Part shown: in pieces, positions 14,759 to 24,300 of the stretch
Numbering within the stretch: the stretch's first letter is position 1
Layout: the number at the start of each line of letters is the position of its first letter
Origin: Thauera humireducens
GTDB lineage: Bacteria; Pseudomonadota; Gammaproteobacteria; Burkholderiales; Rhodocyclaceae
Direction: 5' to 3'
Assembly: GCF_001051995.2 (NCBI RefSeq)
Contig: NZ_CP014646.1
Coordinates: 558,001 to 622,000, forward strand
DNA length: 64,000 nucleotides
Program-made: the position numbers and the translations under genes
Notes under the pieces: model-generated
What the model saw: only the letters and a program-made list of their open reading frames with translations
The model's database searches: none
What the model was told of the DNA's origin: nothing

Positions 14759-15778
14759 TTACTTGGCGTAGATCTGGTCGAACACGCCGCCGTCGGCGAA
14801 GTGCTTCTTCTGCACGGTCTGCCAGCCGCCGAGGTCGTCGATGGTGATCAGGCTCACCTTGGGGAAGCGGGCGACGTCGGCCGGGTCGGCATGCTCGGGT
14901 TTGATCGGGCGGTAGTAGTGCTTCGCGGCGATCTTCTGGCCGACCGACGAGTACAGGTACTCGAGATAGGCCTGGGCGACCTTTTCGGTGCCGCGCTTCT
15001 TCGCCACGCCGTCGACGACCGTGACCGGCGGTTCGGCGAGGATCGAGATCGATGGCACGACGATCTCGAACTTGTCCGGCCCCAGCTCGTTGATCGACAG
15101 GAAGGCCTCGTTCTCCCACGCCAGCAGCACGTCGCCGATGCCGCGCTGGACGAAGGTGTTGGTGGCGCCGCGGGCGCCGGAGTCGAGCACCGGCACGTGC
15201 TTGAGCAGTTCGGTGACGAAGGTCTGCGCGGTCTGCTCGTTGCCGCCGGGCTGCTTGAGCGCGTAGCCCCAGGCGGCGAGGTAGTTCCAGCGTGCGCCGC
15301 CCGAGGTCTTCGGGTTGGGCGTGATGACCTCGACACCCGGCTTGACCAGGTCGCCCCAGTCCTTGATGCCCTTGGGGTTGCCCTTGCGCACCAGGAAGAC
15401 GATGGTCGAGGTGTAGGGCGCGCTGTTGTGCGCCAGGCGCTTCTGCCAGTCGGCCGGGATCTTGCCGGTCTGCTCGGCGATGGCGTCGATGTCGTAGGCC
15501 AGCGCCAGCGTGACGACGTCGGCCTCGAGCCCGTCGATCACCGCGCGCGCCTGCTTGCCGGCGCCGCCGTGCGACTGCTTGATGACGAGGTCTTCGCCGG
15601 TCTGTGCTTTCCAGTGTTTGGCGAACTCGGGGTTGAAGGCCTGGTAGAGCTCGCGCGTCGGATCGTAGGAGACGTTGAGCAGCGTGGTCTGCGCCTGTGC
15701 GCTGGCAACGAAACCGGTTGCCAGGGCCGGGGCTAGGACAAGCGCGAGCAGGCCGCGGCGGATGGGGCTGAACTTCAT
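14759..15778 (-). CDS. sbp: Periplasmic sulfate-binding protein of an ABC importer
   Basis: The protein has 339 residues with a signal peptide ending AQAQ near residue 30. It matches Sbp/CysP throughout: [14 protein letters not shown] at the mature start, [60 protein letters not shown] and [10 protein letters not shown]. It binds sulfate or thiosulfate for the CysTWA transporter, whose genes are absent here. Sbp genes often respond to CysB, and the AT-rich leader fits that, though no box was defined. It heads the unit with molbindin and the hydrolase. Confidence 0.93.
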   Translation of the reverse strand: MKFSPIRRGLLALVLAPALATGFVASAQAQTTLLNVSYDPTRELYQAFNPEFAKHWKAQTGEDLVIKQSHGGAGKQARAVIDGLEADVVTLALAYDIDAIAEQTGKIPADWQKRLAHNSAPYTSTIVFLVRKGNPKGIKDWGDLVKPGVEVITPNPKTSGGARWNYLAAWGYALKQPGGNEQTAQTFVTELLKHVPVLDSGARGATNTFVQRGIGDVLLAWENEAFLSINELGPDKFEIVVPSISILAEPPVTVVDGVAKKRGTEKVAQAYLEYLYSSVGQKIAAKHYYRPIKPEHADPADVARFPKVSLITIDDLGGWQTVQKKHFADGGVFDQIYAK

Positions 15779-16233
15779 GAATTTCTCCGTCAGGGGTGAT
15801 TGCGATGGAGAAAATCTATCCCTCTGGCTTCATAACCTGAACGAAGAAAAAACGGATTGCTTATTCATGCCCGTCAGTGATTCACTCACCTCGGATCGCT
15901 CGGGAATTCGGCGTCATCTTGGTACGGCGCGCGAGCATCTCTGCTTACGCCCCTCGCGTAACTACGGTGCAGCCTAGGGCTAAGAGGCGACAGGCCTCAC
16001 CCTCGCCTTGGCGCGAAGGCCGGATCCTTGATAGCAAGTCGGATGGGTTTTCAGAGGTGCAAGGGCTTCATGATCAAACTGGAGGCGTGCAAGCCGCTCA
16101 GTCTGCCGAAGAGGTGCTCGTCGCCTCGATGCGGAACAGTGGTGCCAATGAGGCCTCTTCGCCCGAGTGCCGGCCCTTGTTAGATAGCGTTGTTGTGTGG
16201 ATGCGACAGCCAGGAGGGTGTCCAGAAACGACA
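15779..16233. other. Gene-free stretch between sbp and the tRNA operon
   Basis: No convincing gene is seen. The first 90 bases are AT-rich and hold the sbp leader and promoter. The remainder has less GC than its neighbours, and its open frames resemble nothing I know. Together with the tRNA genes on its right edge this could be a remnant of an element that once used the tRNA-His locus, but no integrase fragment was recognised. Confidence 0.5.
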
Positions 16234-16257
16234 AAGCCCGCCATTTCGGGCGGGCTT
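16234..16257 (-). terminator. Rho-independent terminator of the tRNA operon
   Basis: A 9-bp perfect stem (AAGCCCGCC, 16234-16242, with 16249-16257) has a 6-nt loop and is followed on the minus strand by TTTGT. It lies about 70 bp downstream of tRNA-His. Confidence 0.8.
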
Positions 16258-16260
16258 GTC

Positions 16261-16279
16261 TGCTTACTATGTGCTTACT
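16261..16279. repeat. Short direct repeat TGCTTACT beside tRNA-His
   Basis: TGCTTACT occurs at 16261-16268 and again at 16272-16279, separated by ATG, between the terminator and tRNA-His. Its function is unknown; short repeats beside tRNA genes can be traces of integration. Confidence 0.5.
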
Positions 16280-16325
16280 GAGACTTTTCGCGTCCTGAAT
16301 AATCTGCGCTAAGTCTTTGAATTTT

Positions 16326-16402
16326 TGGGGCGACATACCGGGATCGAACCGGTGACACCTGGAGCCACAATCCAGTGCTCTACCAACTGAGCTAATGCCG
16401 CC
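16326..16402 (-). tRNA. tRNA-His (anticodon GTG)
   Basis: The 77-nt tRNA folds with an 8-bp acceptor stem that includes the extra 5' G paired to C73, the identity mark of tRNA-His. The anticodon loop TTGTGGC lies between CTGGA and TCCAG. The CCA end is encoded. It is third in the Pro-Arg-His operon. Confidence 0.97.
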
Positions 16403-16444
16403 ACTACAGGACCCCGGTAAAACCGAAGCCCTCAAAACTTGTCC

Positions 16445-16521
16445 TGGCCTGCCCGGCAGGGATCGAACCTGCAACCCCCGGCTTAGAAGGCCGGTGCTCT
16501 ATCCAATTGAGCTACGGGCAG
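16445..16521 (-). tRNA. tRNA-Arg (anticodon TCT)
   Basis: The 77-nt tRNA has acceptor arms CTGCCCG and CGGGCAG, anticodon loop CTTCTAA between CCGGC and GCCGG, T-arm GCAGG/CCTGC and an encoded CCA. It reads AGA (and AGG by wobble). It lies 42 bp upstream of tRNA-His. Confidence 0.97.
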
Positions 16522-16548
16522 ATCCCGCGGGCATTTCGGAGTGTGAGC

Positions 16549-16625
16549 TGGTCGGGGTGGAGGGATTCGAACCCCCGACATCTTGCTCCCAAAGCAAGCG
16601 CGCTACCGGACTGCGCTACACCCCG
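16549..16625 (-). tRNA. tRNA-Pro (anticodon TGG)
   Basis: The 77-nt tRNA has acceptor arms CGGGGTG and CACCCCG, anticodon loop TTTGGGA between CTTGC and GCAAG, and an encoded CCA. It is first in the tRNA operon. Confidence 0.97.
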
Positions 16626-16635
16626 AGAGCCGCGA

Positions 16636-16664
16636 ACTATACAGATCTCTCCCGGAGGCGTCAA
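16636..16664 (-). promoter_or_regulatory. Sigma-70 promoter of the tRNA operon
   Basis: On the minus strand TTGACG (16664-16659) and TATAGT (16641-16636) are separated by exactly 17 bp. The -10 element ends 11 bp before the first base of tRNA-Pro, as expected for a tRNA promoter with a very short leader. Confidence 0.85.
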
Positions 16665-16683
16665 ACATAAATAACAAAATTTT

Positions 16684-17955
16684 TTATGCGCGCCGGGCGC
16701 GTTGCCAGGCGCGGATCACGCGCAGCAGGTTGAGCAGCAGCCAGGTGAATTCGGCGGCCATCAGAAGTCCGGCCAGACGTGCGAGCAGCGGCTCGAAAAT
16801 GCCGGCTACGAGTACGACGAGCACGACGAGATGGAGGCGGAGTTGCTGGCGGACCGGCGGGTCGGGGAGCAGCTTCTTCATGTTGGGCGCCTTCACGCCG
16901 GACTGGGTCAGATGCAGCCAGGTGAGGAAGGGGACGATCTTGTAGAGCATGGCACTGATTGCGCCACCGAAGCCGCCGTGCAGGATGAGGACGCCGGCGA
17001 GCACGCTCCAGTGGTCGGCGTCGTGTACGGCAGAGATGGCAAGGGCGACGAGCCCGAGGATCAGCGCCACCATCGCGCCGCGGAAACTGCGAAAGGGCGC
17101 GTCGGGTGCACTGCGGCGGGTGCGCGATTGCAGGTGGAGCGTGAGCGCGGCAAAGCCGGCGACCACGCCGAGCAAGAGGAGACCGAGTGCGATTGCAGTC
17201 ATCCCTGCATCGGTGACGCGCGCGAGCGACCACAGCATCAAGCCGCCAAGCACGGCCGGGGCCCACATCATCGAGAAGCGCTGGGGGTAGCCGGGCGTGA
17301 TCTGGAACATGGGGACCACGACCCAGCTCGTCGCCGCCAGCAGGACGCCGCCCCAGCCCAGCCAGCCCCACGCGGCGTGGAGGTCGACGACAGTGTTCAG
17401 GGAGACCGGAAGGGCCAGGCCGCGACCGAGGGCGAGGGCGAGCACGAGACCGAGTGTGGCCGTGATGGCCAGGCCGGTCAGGGCGAGGCGAAGATCGCGC
17501 GGAGCCCGTGTCGTACCGACGACCGAGGGGGCGCCGATGAGCGCCAGCAGGCCGGCGCCAAGAAAGATCGCGATGCCGCTGACCAGGAGCAGGCCGCCGC
17601 TGACGATGGCGCCCGGCTGACCAAACCCGAGCCCGGTCGCGAGTCCGGCGGCGCCGAGCGTGGCCAGCGCATGCGTCGCCGAGGCGACGCCCAGCGGTGC
17701 GGGGAAGCGTGCGCCGGCAACGACGGGCAGGATCTGCTGGAGTGCGCCCAGCATCACCTGCAGCATGAAGCCGGCGGCGATGAGGTGGACGAGCGCGAGC
17801 GCGCCCGGCGTCCAGCGCGACGCGAGGACGCCGTCACCGAGCGCCAGCACCACGCCTGCCGCAATCCCGAACACGGGCGCGGTCAGGAAGAAGCGCAGCG
17901 GTGCCGAAAGCGGCGGGGTGTCCTCGTAAGCCAGTCCGGGGTTGGCCGAACTCAT
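16684..17955 (-). CDS. Multi-pass membrane protein, NnrS-like or heme-copper-oxidase-like
   Basis: The protein has 423 residues and is nearly all hydrophobic, with about eleven or twelve predicted membrane helices. Histidines lie inside or at the edge of helices at H57 (LVHLIAAGFMLQ), H193 (DLHAAWGWLGWGG), H325 (LILHGGFGG) and H347 (FLTWLHL), which makes heme or metal binding plausible, as in NnrS and subunit I of heme-copper oxidases. I cannot assign it firmly to either. It overlaps the DUF2249 gene by 4 bp and belongs to an operon with hemerythrin behind an FNR-type box, so a role in nitric oxide or low-oxygen metabolism is inferred. Confidence 0.75.
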   Translation of the reverse strand: MSSANPGLAYEDTPPLSAPLRFFLTAPVFGIAAGVVLALGDGVLASRWTPGALALVHLIAAGFMLQVMLGALQQILPVVAGARFPAPLGVASATHALATLGAAGLATGLGFGQPGAIVSGGLLLVSGIAIFLGAGLLALIGAPSVVGTTRAPRDLRLALTGLAITATLGLVLALALGRGLALPVSLNTVVDLHAAWGWLGWGGVLLAATSWVVVPMFQITPGYPQRFSMMWAPAVLGGLMLWSLARVTDAGMTAIALGLLLLGVVAGFAALTLHLQSRTRRSAPDAPFRSFRGAMVALILGLVALAISAVHDADHWSVLAGVLILHGGFGGAISAMLYKIVPFLTWLHLTQSGVKAPNMKKLLPDPPVRQQLRLHLVVLVVLVAGIFEPLLARLAGLLMAAEFTWLLLNLLRVIRAWQRARRA

Positions 17956-18170
17956 GGCCTGCCGATCAGGATCGCCACAGTGCCATCGTCATGAAAATTG
18001 ACCTCATGCCGATAACCGTCGCGATCGAGCAGCCGGATCAGCGGATGCGGCATGCGGTCCAGCAATAGTGTGAACTGCTCGCCAGCCTTGAGGTTGGCCA
18101 GCGCGTCCATGGCGCGCTCGAAGGGCTCGGGAGGCTCCAGGCCGCGTGCGTCGACGGTCGTGATGTTCAT
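17952..18170 (-). CDS. DUF2249 domain protein
   Basis: The protein has 72 residues and is a complete DUF2249 domain: TTVDARGLEPPEPFERAM at the start, LKAGEQFTLLLDRMPHPL in the middle and the strand HEVNFHDDGTVAILI at the end. The domain is related to the TusA/SirA fold but lacks its cysteine. I chose the ATG at 18170 because it overlaps the hemerythrin stop by 4 bp; the longer frame to 18248 would run through hemerythrin. DUF2249 genes often sit with hemerythrin and nitrogen-oxide genes; their biochemical role is not settled. Confidence 0.88.
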   Translation of the reverse strand: MNITTVDARGLEPPEPFERAMDALANLKAGEQFTLLLDRMPHPLIRLLDRDGYRHEVNFHDDGTVAILIGRP

Positions 18171-18622
18171 GTTGCGTGTTCCGCTGCAAGGGAGTTGGAA
18201 AGCTCGGCACAGAGTGTTGCACTGACGGCGCCGAGTCGGGCATCGCACATCGGATAGAGGATGTTCTCTTCCTTCATGTTGTGCTGCTGCATCATGATCA
18301 GCAGTGTCTCGGCCTCGCCAGCAAACTCATCGGCGTCTCGCGCCGCCAGCGCCTGCTGAAGGTGGGCGAGCGCGGCGCGCATGTCTGCATGTTCGGCCCG
18401 CATCACCTGGGTTGGCCCCTGGGTCATGCCGGTTGCCGCTTCGAAGGCGGGGAAGAGTCGCTGTTCCTCTGCGTCGAAGTGGGCGTTCAGTGCGCGGGAG
18501 AAGGCTGCGAGCGCGTCGGCCGCGCCGGGCCAGTCACCTTTTGCGGCAAGTGCCTCGGCGCGGGCGAAGTCATGGTCGCACGCGCGGTGGTCGTGGGTCA
18601 TCAAGTCGGCAATCGTGCTCAT
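18167..18622 (-). CDS. Hemerythrin-domain protein
   Basis: The protein has 151 residues and is a four-helix hemerythrin. Candidate di-iron ligands are H12 (THDHRACDH), H48 and E52 (NAHFDAEE), H78 (RAEHADM), and H114 and E118 (QQHNMKEEN). Such proteins bind O2 or NO, or repair iron-sulfur centres (YtfE-like). The start at 18622 has a ribosome site GGAG 6 bp upstream; an uninterrupted frame runs far further but is only an artefact of high GC. It is first in the operon with DUF2249 and the membrane protein. Confidence 0.9.
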   Translation of the reverse strand: MSTIADLMTHDHRACDHDFARAEALAAKGDWPGAADALAAFSRALNAHFDAEEQRLFPAFEAATGMTQGPTQVMRAEHADMRAALAHLQQALAARDADEFAGEAETLLIMMQQHNMKEENILYPMCDARLGAVSATLCAELSNSLAAEHAT

Positions 18623-18647
18623 GTTCGGCTCCGGTGGGCATGAGGGC

Positions 18648-18688
18648 ATTCTCCGCGGCGGGCGGCAGGCAGCATTGATGCGAGTCAA
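18648..18688 (-). promoter_or_regulatory. FNR/Dnr-type promoter of the hemerythrin operon
   Basis: TTGAT-GCGA-GTCAA at 18675-18688 differs by one base from the FNR/Dnr consensus TTGAT-N4-ATCAA. On the minus strand a -10-like GAGAAT lies at 18653-18648. The dyad centre then falls about 41 bp upstream of a start at 18641, which is the class II activator geometry. The leader would be about 18 nt, with a GGAG ribosome site. The box also lies 85 bp ahead of the divergent MFS gene. Confidence 0.75.
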
Positions 18689-18772
18689 GTTGGTCGCCAA
18701 CGCGGTGGACGGGAGTTGGGTAATCCGGGGCCGCCGGGGCACAATCCGGGCTTTCGTTCCGCTGGAGTCCGC

Positions 18773-19996
18773 ATGCCGCGTGCTGTTCCGGCCGGCGCGT
18801 GGGTACGCATCTTCATCCCGTTCGCGCTCGGCTATTACCTGTCCTACCTGTTGCGCACGGTGAATGCGGTGATCTCGCCGGCGATCACCGGAGAGCTCGA
18901 CCTGAGCGCCGCGCAACTGGGCTTGCTGACGAGCATGTACTTCCTCGCCTTCGGCCTTGCGCAGATTCCGGTCGGCATCGCGCTCGATCGCTACGGGCCG
19001 CGCCGGGTGGAGAGCGCCTTGCTGCTGCTTGCCGGCCTGGGTGCCGTGCTGTTCGCGCTGGGCGACTCCATCGGTGGGCTGGGCGTGGCGCGCGCCCTGA
19101 TCGGCCTGGGCGTGTCGGCCTGCCTGATGGGCGCGCTGAAGGGGTTCGCGCTGTGGTATCCACCCGAGCGGCAGAGTTCGATGACCGGTTTCGTCATGGC
19201 TTGCGGTGCGATGGGAGCGCTCACCGCAAGTGCACCGCTCGAAGCGGCGATGCCCTTGCTGGGCTGGCGCGGCGTGTTCTGGGGCATTGCCGCAGCGGCG
19301 CTGGCGACCTCGGTCATCCTGTGGCGCAGCCTGCCGCAGGAGGCTGCAGCGGGCGGGCAGGGGAGCCTTGGCGCGGTCTTGAAGAGCGTGGGCGCCGTCT
19401 TCGTGGCGCCCGCCTTCCTGCGCTTTGCCGGCTCCTCGCTGTTCTTCGTCGGTGGCTTCATGGCGTTGCAGAGTCTGTGGGCCGTGCCCTGGCTGATGCA
19501 CGTCGAAGGGCTGGCGCTGGCCGATGCGGCGCGCACGCTGCTCCTGCTCAACCTGGGCATGCTGACCGGCCAGTTGTCGATCGGCGTGTTCGGTGTGCGC
19601 ATGGCGCGCCATGGCGTGCGGCCGCTGCAGATGCTGCATGTGGGCTACGGTGCGCTGCTGCTGGTGCAGGCGGCGATCCTGTTCGGTGTGGGGCCGGTAT
19701 CGCTGCTCTGGTTCCTGATCGGCGCGCTGTCGGCGGTCAATTCGCAGGCCTACCTGGCGGCGTCGAACGACTTTCCGCGCGAAATGTTCGGCCGCGTCAG
19801 CACCTCGATCAATCTCATGGTCTTTCTGGGGGCCTTCGTCGTGCAGTGGGGCTTCGGTCTTGCACTGGATCTGCTGCGCACCTGGGGCTGGGCGATGCCG
19901 CAGGCCCTGCGCTTCACTTTCGCCGCGTTGCTGGTGCTGCAGGTGCTGAGCTATCTCCCGCTGTTCCCGCGCCTGTGGCGGCGTGGGCAGGGCTGA
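18773..19996 (+). CDS. Major facilitator superfamily transporter
   Basis: The protein has 407 residues and about twelve membrane helices. The motif between helices 2 and 3 reads GIALDRYGPRRV, close to the MFS signature GxLaDrxGrR. GALKGFALWYPPERQSS resembles the nitrate/phosphonate-like MFS branch (compare Wyp-er in NarK-type and sugar-phosphate porters), but substrate residues cannot be read. I chose the ATG at 18773, after CTGGAG, since the 19 residues before it are Pro/Gly-rich and not conserved-looking. It is divergent from the hemerythrin operon and shares its FNR-box region. Confidence 0.85.
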   Translation: MPRAVPAGAWVRIFIPFALGYYLSYLLRTVNAVISPAITGELDLSAAQLGLLTSMYFLAFGLAQIPVGIALDRYGPRRVESALLLLAGLGAVLFALGDSIGGLGVARALIGLGVSACLMGALKGFALWYPPERQSSMTGFVMACGAMGALTASAPLEAAMPLLGWRGVFWGIAAAALATSVILWRSLPQEAAAGGQGSLGAVLKSVGAVFVAPAFLRFAGSSLFFVGGFMALQSLWAVPWLMHVEGLALADAARTLLLLNLGMLTGQLSIGVFGVRMARHGVRPLQMLHVGYGALLLVQAAILFGVGPVSLLWFLIGALSAVNSQAYLAASNDFPREMFGRVSTSINLMVFLGAFVVQWGFGLALDLLRTWGWAMPQALRFTFAALLVLQVLSYLPLFPRLWRRGQG

Positions 19997-20012
19997 GGCC
20001 GGCGTGGCAGGT

Positions 20013-21251
20013 TCAGGCTGCCTGGCCGCAGGCGACGCCCGACGACCAGGCCCACTGGAAGTTGTAGCCGCCGAGGTGGCCAGTGACGTCCATGACCTCG
20101 CCGACAAAGTACAGCCCGGGGAGCGCTCGTGCCTCCATCGTGCGCGAGGACAGCGCGTTCGTATCGACGCCGCCGAGCGTGACCTCCGCTTTCGCGTACC
20201 CCTGGGTGCCGGAGGGCGTCAGTGCCCATCCCGACAGCGTGGCGGCAATGCTGCGCAGATCGGCGTGACGGAACTCGTTCATCGGGCGGGTCCAGCCGTG
20301 CAGTTCGCACCATGCGTGGGCGAAACGGCGCGGCAGGCGCTCGGACAGCAGGTTGGCGAGCAGGGTGCGTTCGGCTGCGTGCGCCAGCAGCCAGGCTTCG
20401 GCATCGACACCCGGCAGCAGGTCGAGGGTGACTGGTGCCCAGTCCGCGTCCTCGTAGGCCTGGGCCTGCCAGTAGCTCGAGACCTGCAGGATCGACGGGC
20501 CCGACAGGCCGCGGTGGGTGACCAGCGCCGCCTCGCGGAACACGGGCCCGCGGCAATGGGCCTCCACTTCGAGCGAGATGCCCGCAAGTGGGGCGAGTCG
20601 CGACAGGGTCTCGGGCGGCAGCGTCAGCGGCACCAGCGCCGGGCGGGGGGCGACGACCGCCAGGCCGAACTGCTCGGCGAGGCGGTAACCGAGCGGACTG
20701 GCGCCGATCTTCGGAATCGACAGGCCGCCGGTGGCCACGACCAGGCTGTGCGCGGTGAAGCGGCCGATGCTGGTGTTGACGATGAAGCGCTCGCTATCGG
20801 CATCGGTGCGCGACACCTCGAGCACCGTCGCCGGCATGGCCCAGTCGACGCCACCGTCGCTGCATTCGGCCTGCAGCATGTCGATGATCTGCTGGGCGGA
20901 ATCGTCGCAGAACAGTTGGCCCCAATCCCTTTCGTGGAAATCGATGCCGTGGTGCTGTACAAGCTCGATAAAATCCGCCGCCGTGTAACGCGACAGGGCG
21001 GAGCGCACGAAGTGCGGATTGCGGCAGAGGTAGTTGTCTGCGGCGACGCGGCGGTTGGTGAAGTTGCAGCGACCTCCGCCGGAGATGCGGATCTTCTCGG
21101 CCAGCTTCTCCGCGTGGTCGACCAGCAGCACCTTGCGTCCGCGCTGGCCGGCCGTTGCGGCGCACATCATGCCGGCCGCACCGGCACCGATCACGATGAC
21201 ATCGTAACTTTGCTTTGCAGGGCGGGCGATCGGGGCCTTCAAGTGCGCCAC
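20013..21251 (-). CDS. FAD-dependent oxidoreductase, YhiN/BaiN (HI0933) family
   Basis: The protein has 412 residues. The N-terminal FAD-binding motif is DVIVIGAGAAGMMCA, followed by the family signature EKIRISGGGRCNFTN and, in the middle, a second nucleotide-type segment VVATGGLSIPKIG. The C-terminus FVGEVMDVTGHLGGYNFQWAWSSG is diagnostic of HI0933/YhiN flavoproteins, whose substrate is unknown in most bacteria. The start is taken as GTG 21251, which has GAAGG 7 bp upstream; TTG 21245 is an alternative. The much longer open frame upstream runs antisense to the DUF748 gene and is not coding. It is convergent with the MFS gene. Confidence 0.9.
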   Translation of the reverse strand: MAHLKAPIARPAKQSYDVIVIGAGAAGMMCAATAGQRGRKVLLVDHAEKLAEKIRISGGGRCNFTNRRVAADNYLCRNPHFVRSALSRYTAADFIELVQHHGIDFHERDWGQLFCDDSAQQIIDMLQAECSDGGVDWAMPATVLEVSRTDADSERFIVNTSIGRFTAHSLVVATGGLSIPKIGASPLGYRLAEQFGLAVVAPRPALVPLTLPPETLSRLAPLAGISLEVEAHCRGPVFREAALVTHRGLSGPSILQVSSYWQAQAYEDADWAPVTLDLLPGVDAEAWLLAHAAERTLLANLLSERLPRRFAHAWCELHGWTRPMNEFRHADLRSIAATLSGWALTPSGTQGYAKAEVTLGGVDTNALSSRTMEARALPGLYFVGEVMDVTGHLGGYNFQWAWSSGVACGQAA

Positions 21252-21386
21252 ATGGATACCTTCGACGACGAAAGCGGCGCAGAATACGCGGTGTGCTGCA
21301 AAGCGGCAAATTACGGCCTTTTGCGCCGCGATGACGCTGCCTGATGGCAAAACGAGACCAAGAATATCAGCTTGTTGGAGCGCTTT

Positions 21387-24300
21387 ATGACTGAAACCAC
21401 CACCGGCACGACCATGCCACCCCGCAAACGGGGTCTGGTCCGTCCGGCGTTGTGGGCTGCGGGTGCGGTGATCGTCATCGGAGCGGCGGGCTTCTTTGCC
21501 GCGCCGCCGGTGGCCAGGCACTATGCCGTTAAGATTCTGGGCGAGACCCTGGGCCGGACGGTGACGATCGACGGGGTGGTGATCAACCCCTTCTCGGTCA
21601 CCGCGGAGATCCAGGGGCTCAAGGTGATGTCGGCGGACGGGCAGTCGGAGGCCTTCGGCTTCGACGCCTTGCGCACCAACGTCGAGGTCGTCGAGTCGCT
21701 GATGCAGCGCGGCCTCGTGCTGCACGAGGTGGCGCTGAGCGGGCCGCGGCTGAACGTTGCGCTCGAGGGTGGCGGGCGGCACAGCTGGAGCGACGTTGCC
21801 GAGCGCATCGCGGCGCTGGCGAATTCGGGCGGGGAGGATGACGCCGAGGCCGGCAAGCCCGGCACGCTGTTCTCGGTCGGCAATATCCGCGTCGCCGGCG
21901 GCCGTGTTTCGGTCGAGGACAAGCCGCGCGGGCTCAAGCATGAACTGGCGGAGCTCGAGGTGGGCGTGCCCTTCGTGTCGAACCTGCCGGTGAAGGTGGA
22001 CGTCTTCGTCGAGCCGACACTGTCGGCCGTGCTCGATGGCAACCCGCTCAAGATGAGCGCGCGCACCAAGCCGTTCCAGGACACGCACGAGACCATCCTC
22101 GACGTCGTGCTCGACAAGTTCGACCTCACGCCCTGGCTGGCCTATGCCCCGTTCGAGCCAGCCTTCCGCCTGCCGTCGGCGCAGCTCACGACGAACATCG
22201 AGGTGTCCTTCCGGCAACCGGCCGACGCTGCGCCCGAGCTGGTCCTGCGCGGCCCGCTGCGGCTCGACCAGTTCGTGCTGCAGGACAAGGCGGGCGAGCC
22301 GGTGGCGACGGTGCCTGAATTCGAACTCGAGTTCGCCGACGTTCAGCCGCTGATCGGGCGCTGGCATTTCACGCGCATGCGGGTCGCCCAGCCGGAGCTC
22401 GACCTGGTGCGGCTGAAGGAGGGCGGGCTCAACCTCGCCATGCTGCTGCCGGCTGCCGAGCCGGAAGCGAAACCCGCAAAGGCGAAAGGCGCAGGCAAGG
22501 GCGCGGCGGCCAACGATCAGGCCAGGCCCGCGGCCGAAGCGGCCAAGGCGTCCGGCGCCGAGCCCGATTTCCTGCTCGCCCATGCGCGCATCCGCGATGG
22601 CGTGGTGCGCTTCGAGGACCGCAGCCTGGCCGAGCCGTTCAAGGCGCGTATCGAGGCCATCAACCTCGACCTGCGCGACCTCGCGACCGAGGCCGACATG
22701 CCGGCTGAGATCCGCCTCGACTACGCCACCGACGGTGGCGAGAAGTTCGTGCATGAGGACCGCCTGCGGCTGGAGCCCTTCGAGTACGAAGGCATGCTCA
22801 ACTTCGAGGCGGTCAAGGCAGCGCGTTATGCCCCTTACCTGGCGGCGGCCCTGCCGGGGGGCGAGGTGCGCGACGGCAGCCTGAGCGGCAATCTGCGCTA
22901 TCGCGTCGCCCTGGATGACAAGGGCGAGGCGGACATCGACCTCAGCGCCGATGCGCTCGCCGTGCGCGACTTTGCGCTGGCGCTCAAGGGCGCCAAGGAT
23001 GCCGCGGTCAAGGTGCCTGAGCTGGATGTGCGCGAGGCGGTCCTCGATCTCGGCGCGCAGCGCGTGAAGCTGGCCGAACTCGGCGTCAAGGGCGCTGCGG
23101 TGTCGGCCGTGCGGCTGAAGAACGGCGACATCGATCTGCTCGGCCTGACCGGTCCGGCGAAGAAGAACGCGCCGGCCGGTGCGCCGTGGGTCGTCGCAGT
23201 GGACAAGCTGGCCCTGCAGGGCGTTTCGGTGCGCGTCGAGGACCGCAGCGTTTCGCGCCCGGTGGTGATGGCGGCGGACAACATCGACTTCGAGCTCGAC
23301 GGTTTTTCCACCGAGAAGGGCAACCTCAGCCAGCTCAAACTCGACTCCCGCATCAACAAGAACGGCAAGCTGGGCGTTTCCGGCAGTCTGGGCCTGGAGC
23401 CGCTCAAGGCGGATCTCAAGCTCGACCTGCGCAACGTCGACCTGCTGCCGATCCAGCCCTATGTGCTGCAGCAGACCAAGATCGCGATCTCGCGCGGCAA
23501 CCTCACCACGCAGGGCCAGCTCAAGCTCGGCACCGGACGCCGTGGCGACCTGCTGGCGGACTTTCGCGGCGACGTCGCGGTGGGCAACTTCGCTTCCATC
23601 GACCGCCTGAACGCGACCGACTTCCTGCGCTGGCGCACGCTGCGCGTGGGCGGCATCAATGCGCGGCTCGAGCCGTTCTCGCTGGCGGTCAGGCAGGTCG
23701 CGCTGGATGATTTCTACACCCGCCTGATCCTCGACGAGGAGGGACGCCTGAACCTGCGCGAGATCCAGGGCACCGACGGCAAGGTGGCCGCCGCGAAGCT
23801 GGAGCCCGTCGCCGCAGCCGCCGATCCCTTTGCCGACCCGGCCATGGCCGGCAACGCGCCGCGGGTGAAGGAGGGCGAACGCACCACCGAGTTGCCGCCG
23901 CCGAGCGCGCCCCCGCCGCCGATCCGCGTCGACCGCATCGAGATCAAGCGCGGCAACATCGCGTTCAGCGACCGCTTCATCCGGCCGAACTACGACGTCA
24001 ACCTCACCGACATGACGGGCACGCTCGTTGGCCTGTCGACCGATCCCAGCACCATCGCCAAGCTCGACCTGAGCGGCAGGGTCGACAAGGCGGCGCCGGT
24101 CAAGGTGACGGGTGAGCTCAATCCCTTCCGTCAGGATGCGCACCTCGACATCCTCGCTTCGGTGAAGGACTTCGAACTCACCGGCCTGTCGAGCTACTCC
24201 GGCAAGTACGTCGGCTACGGCATCGCCAAGGGCAAGCTGTCGGCCGAGCTCAACTACAAGATCGAGGAGCGCAAGCTCACCGCCACCAACCAGATCTTCC

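Noticed and set aside
15980..16670. Open frames across the tRNA operon (both strands)
   Set aside because: They are read-throughs of three clear tRNA genes, not coding sequence.
18167..20107. 646-residue extension of hemerythrin
   Set aside because: The extension runs antisense through the MFS gene. Start codon, ribosome site and FNR promoter all support the 151-residue form.
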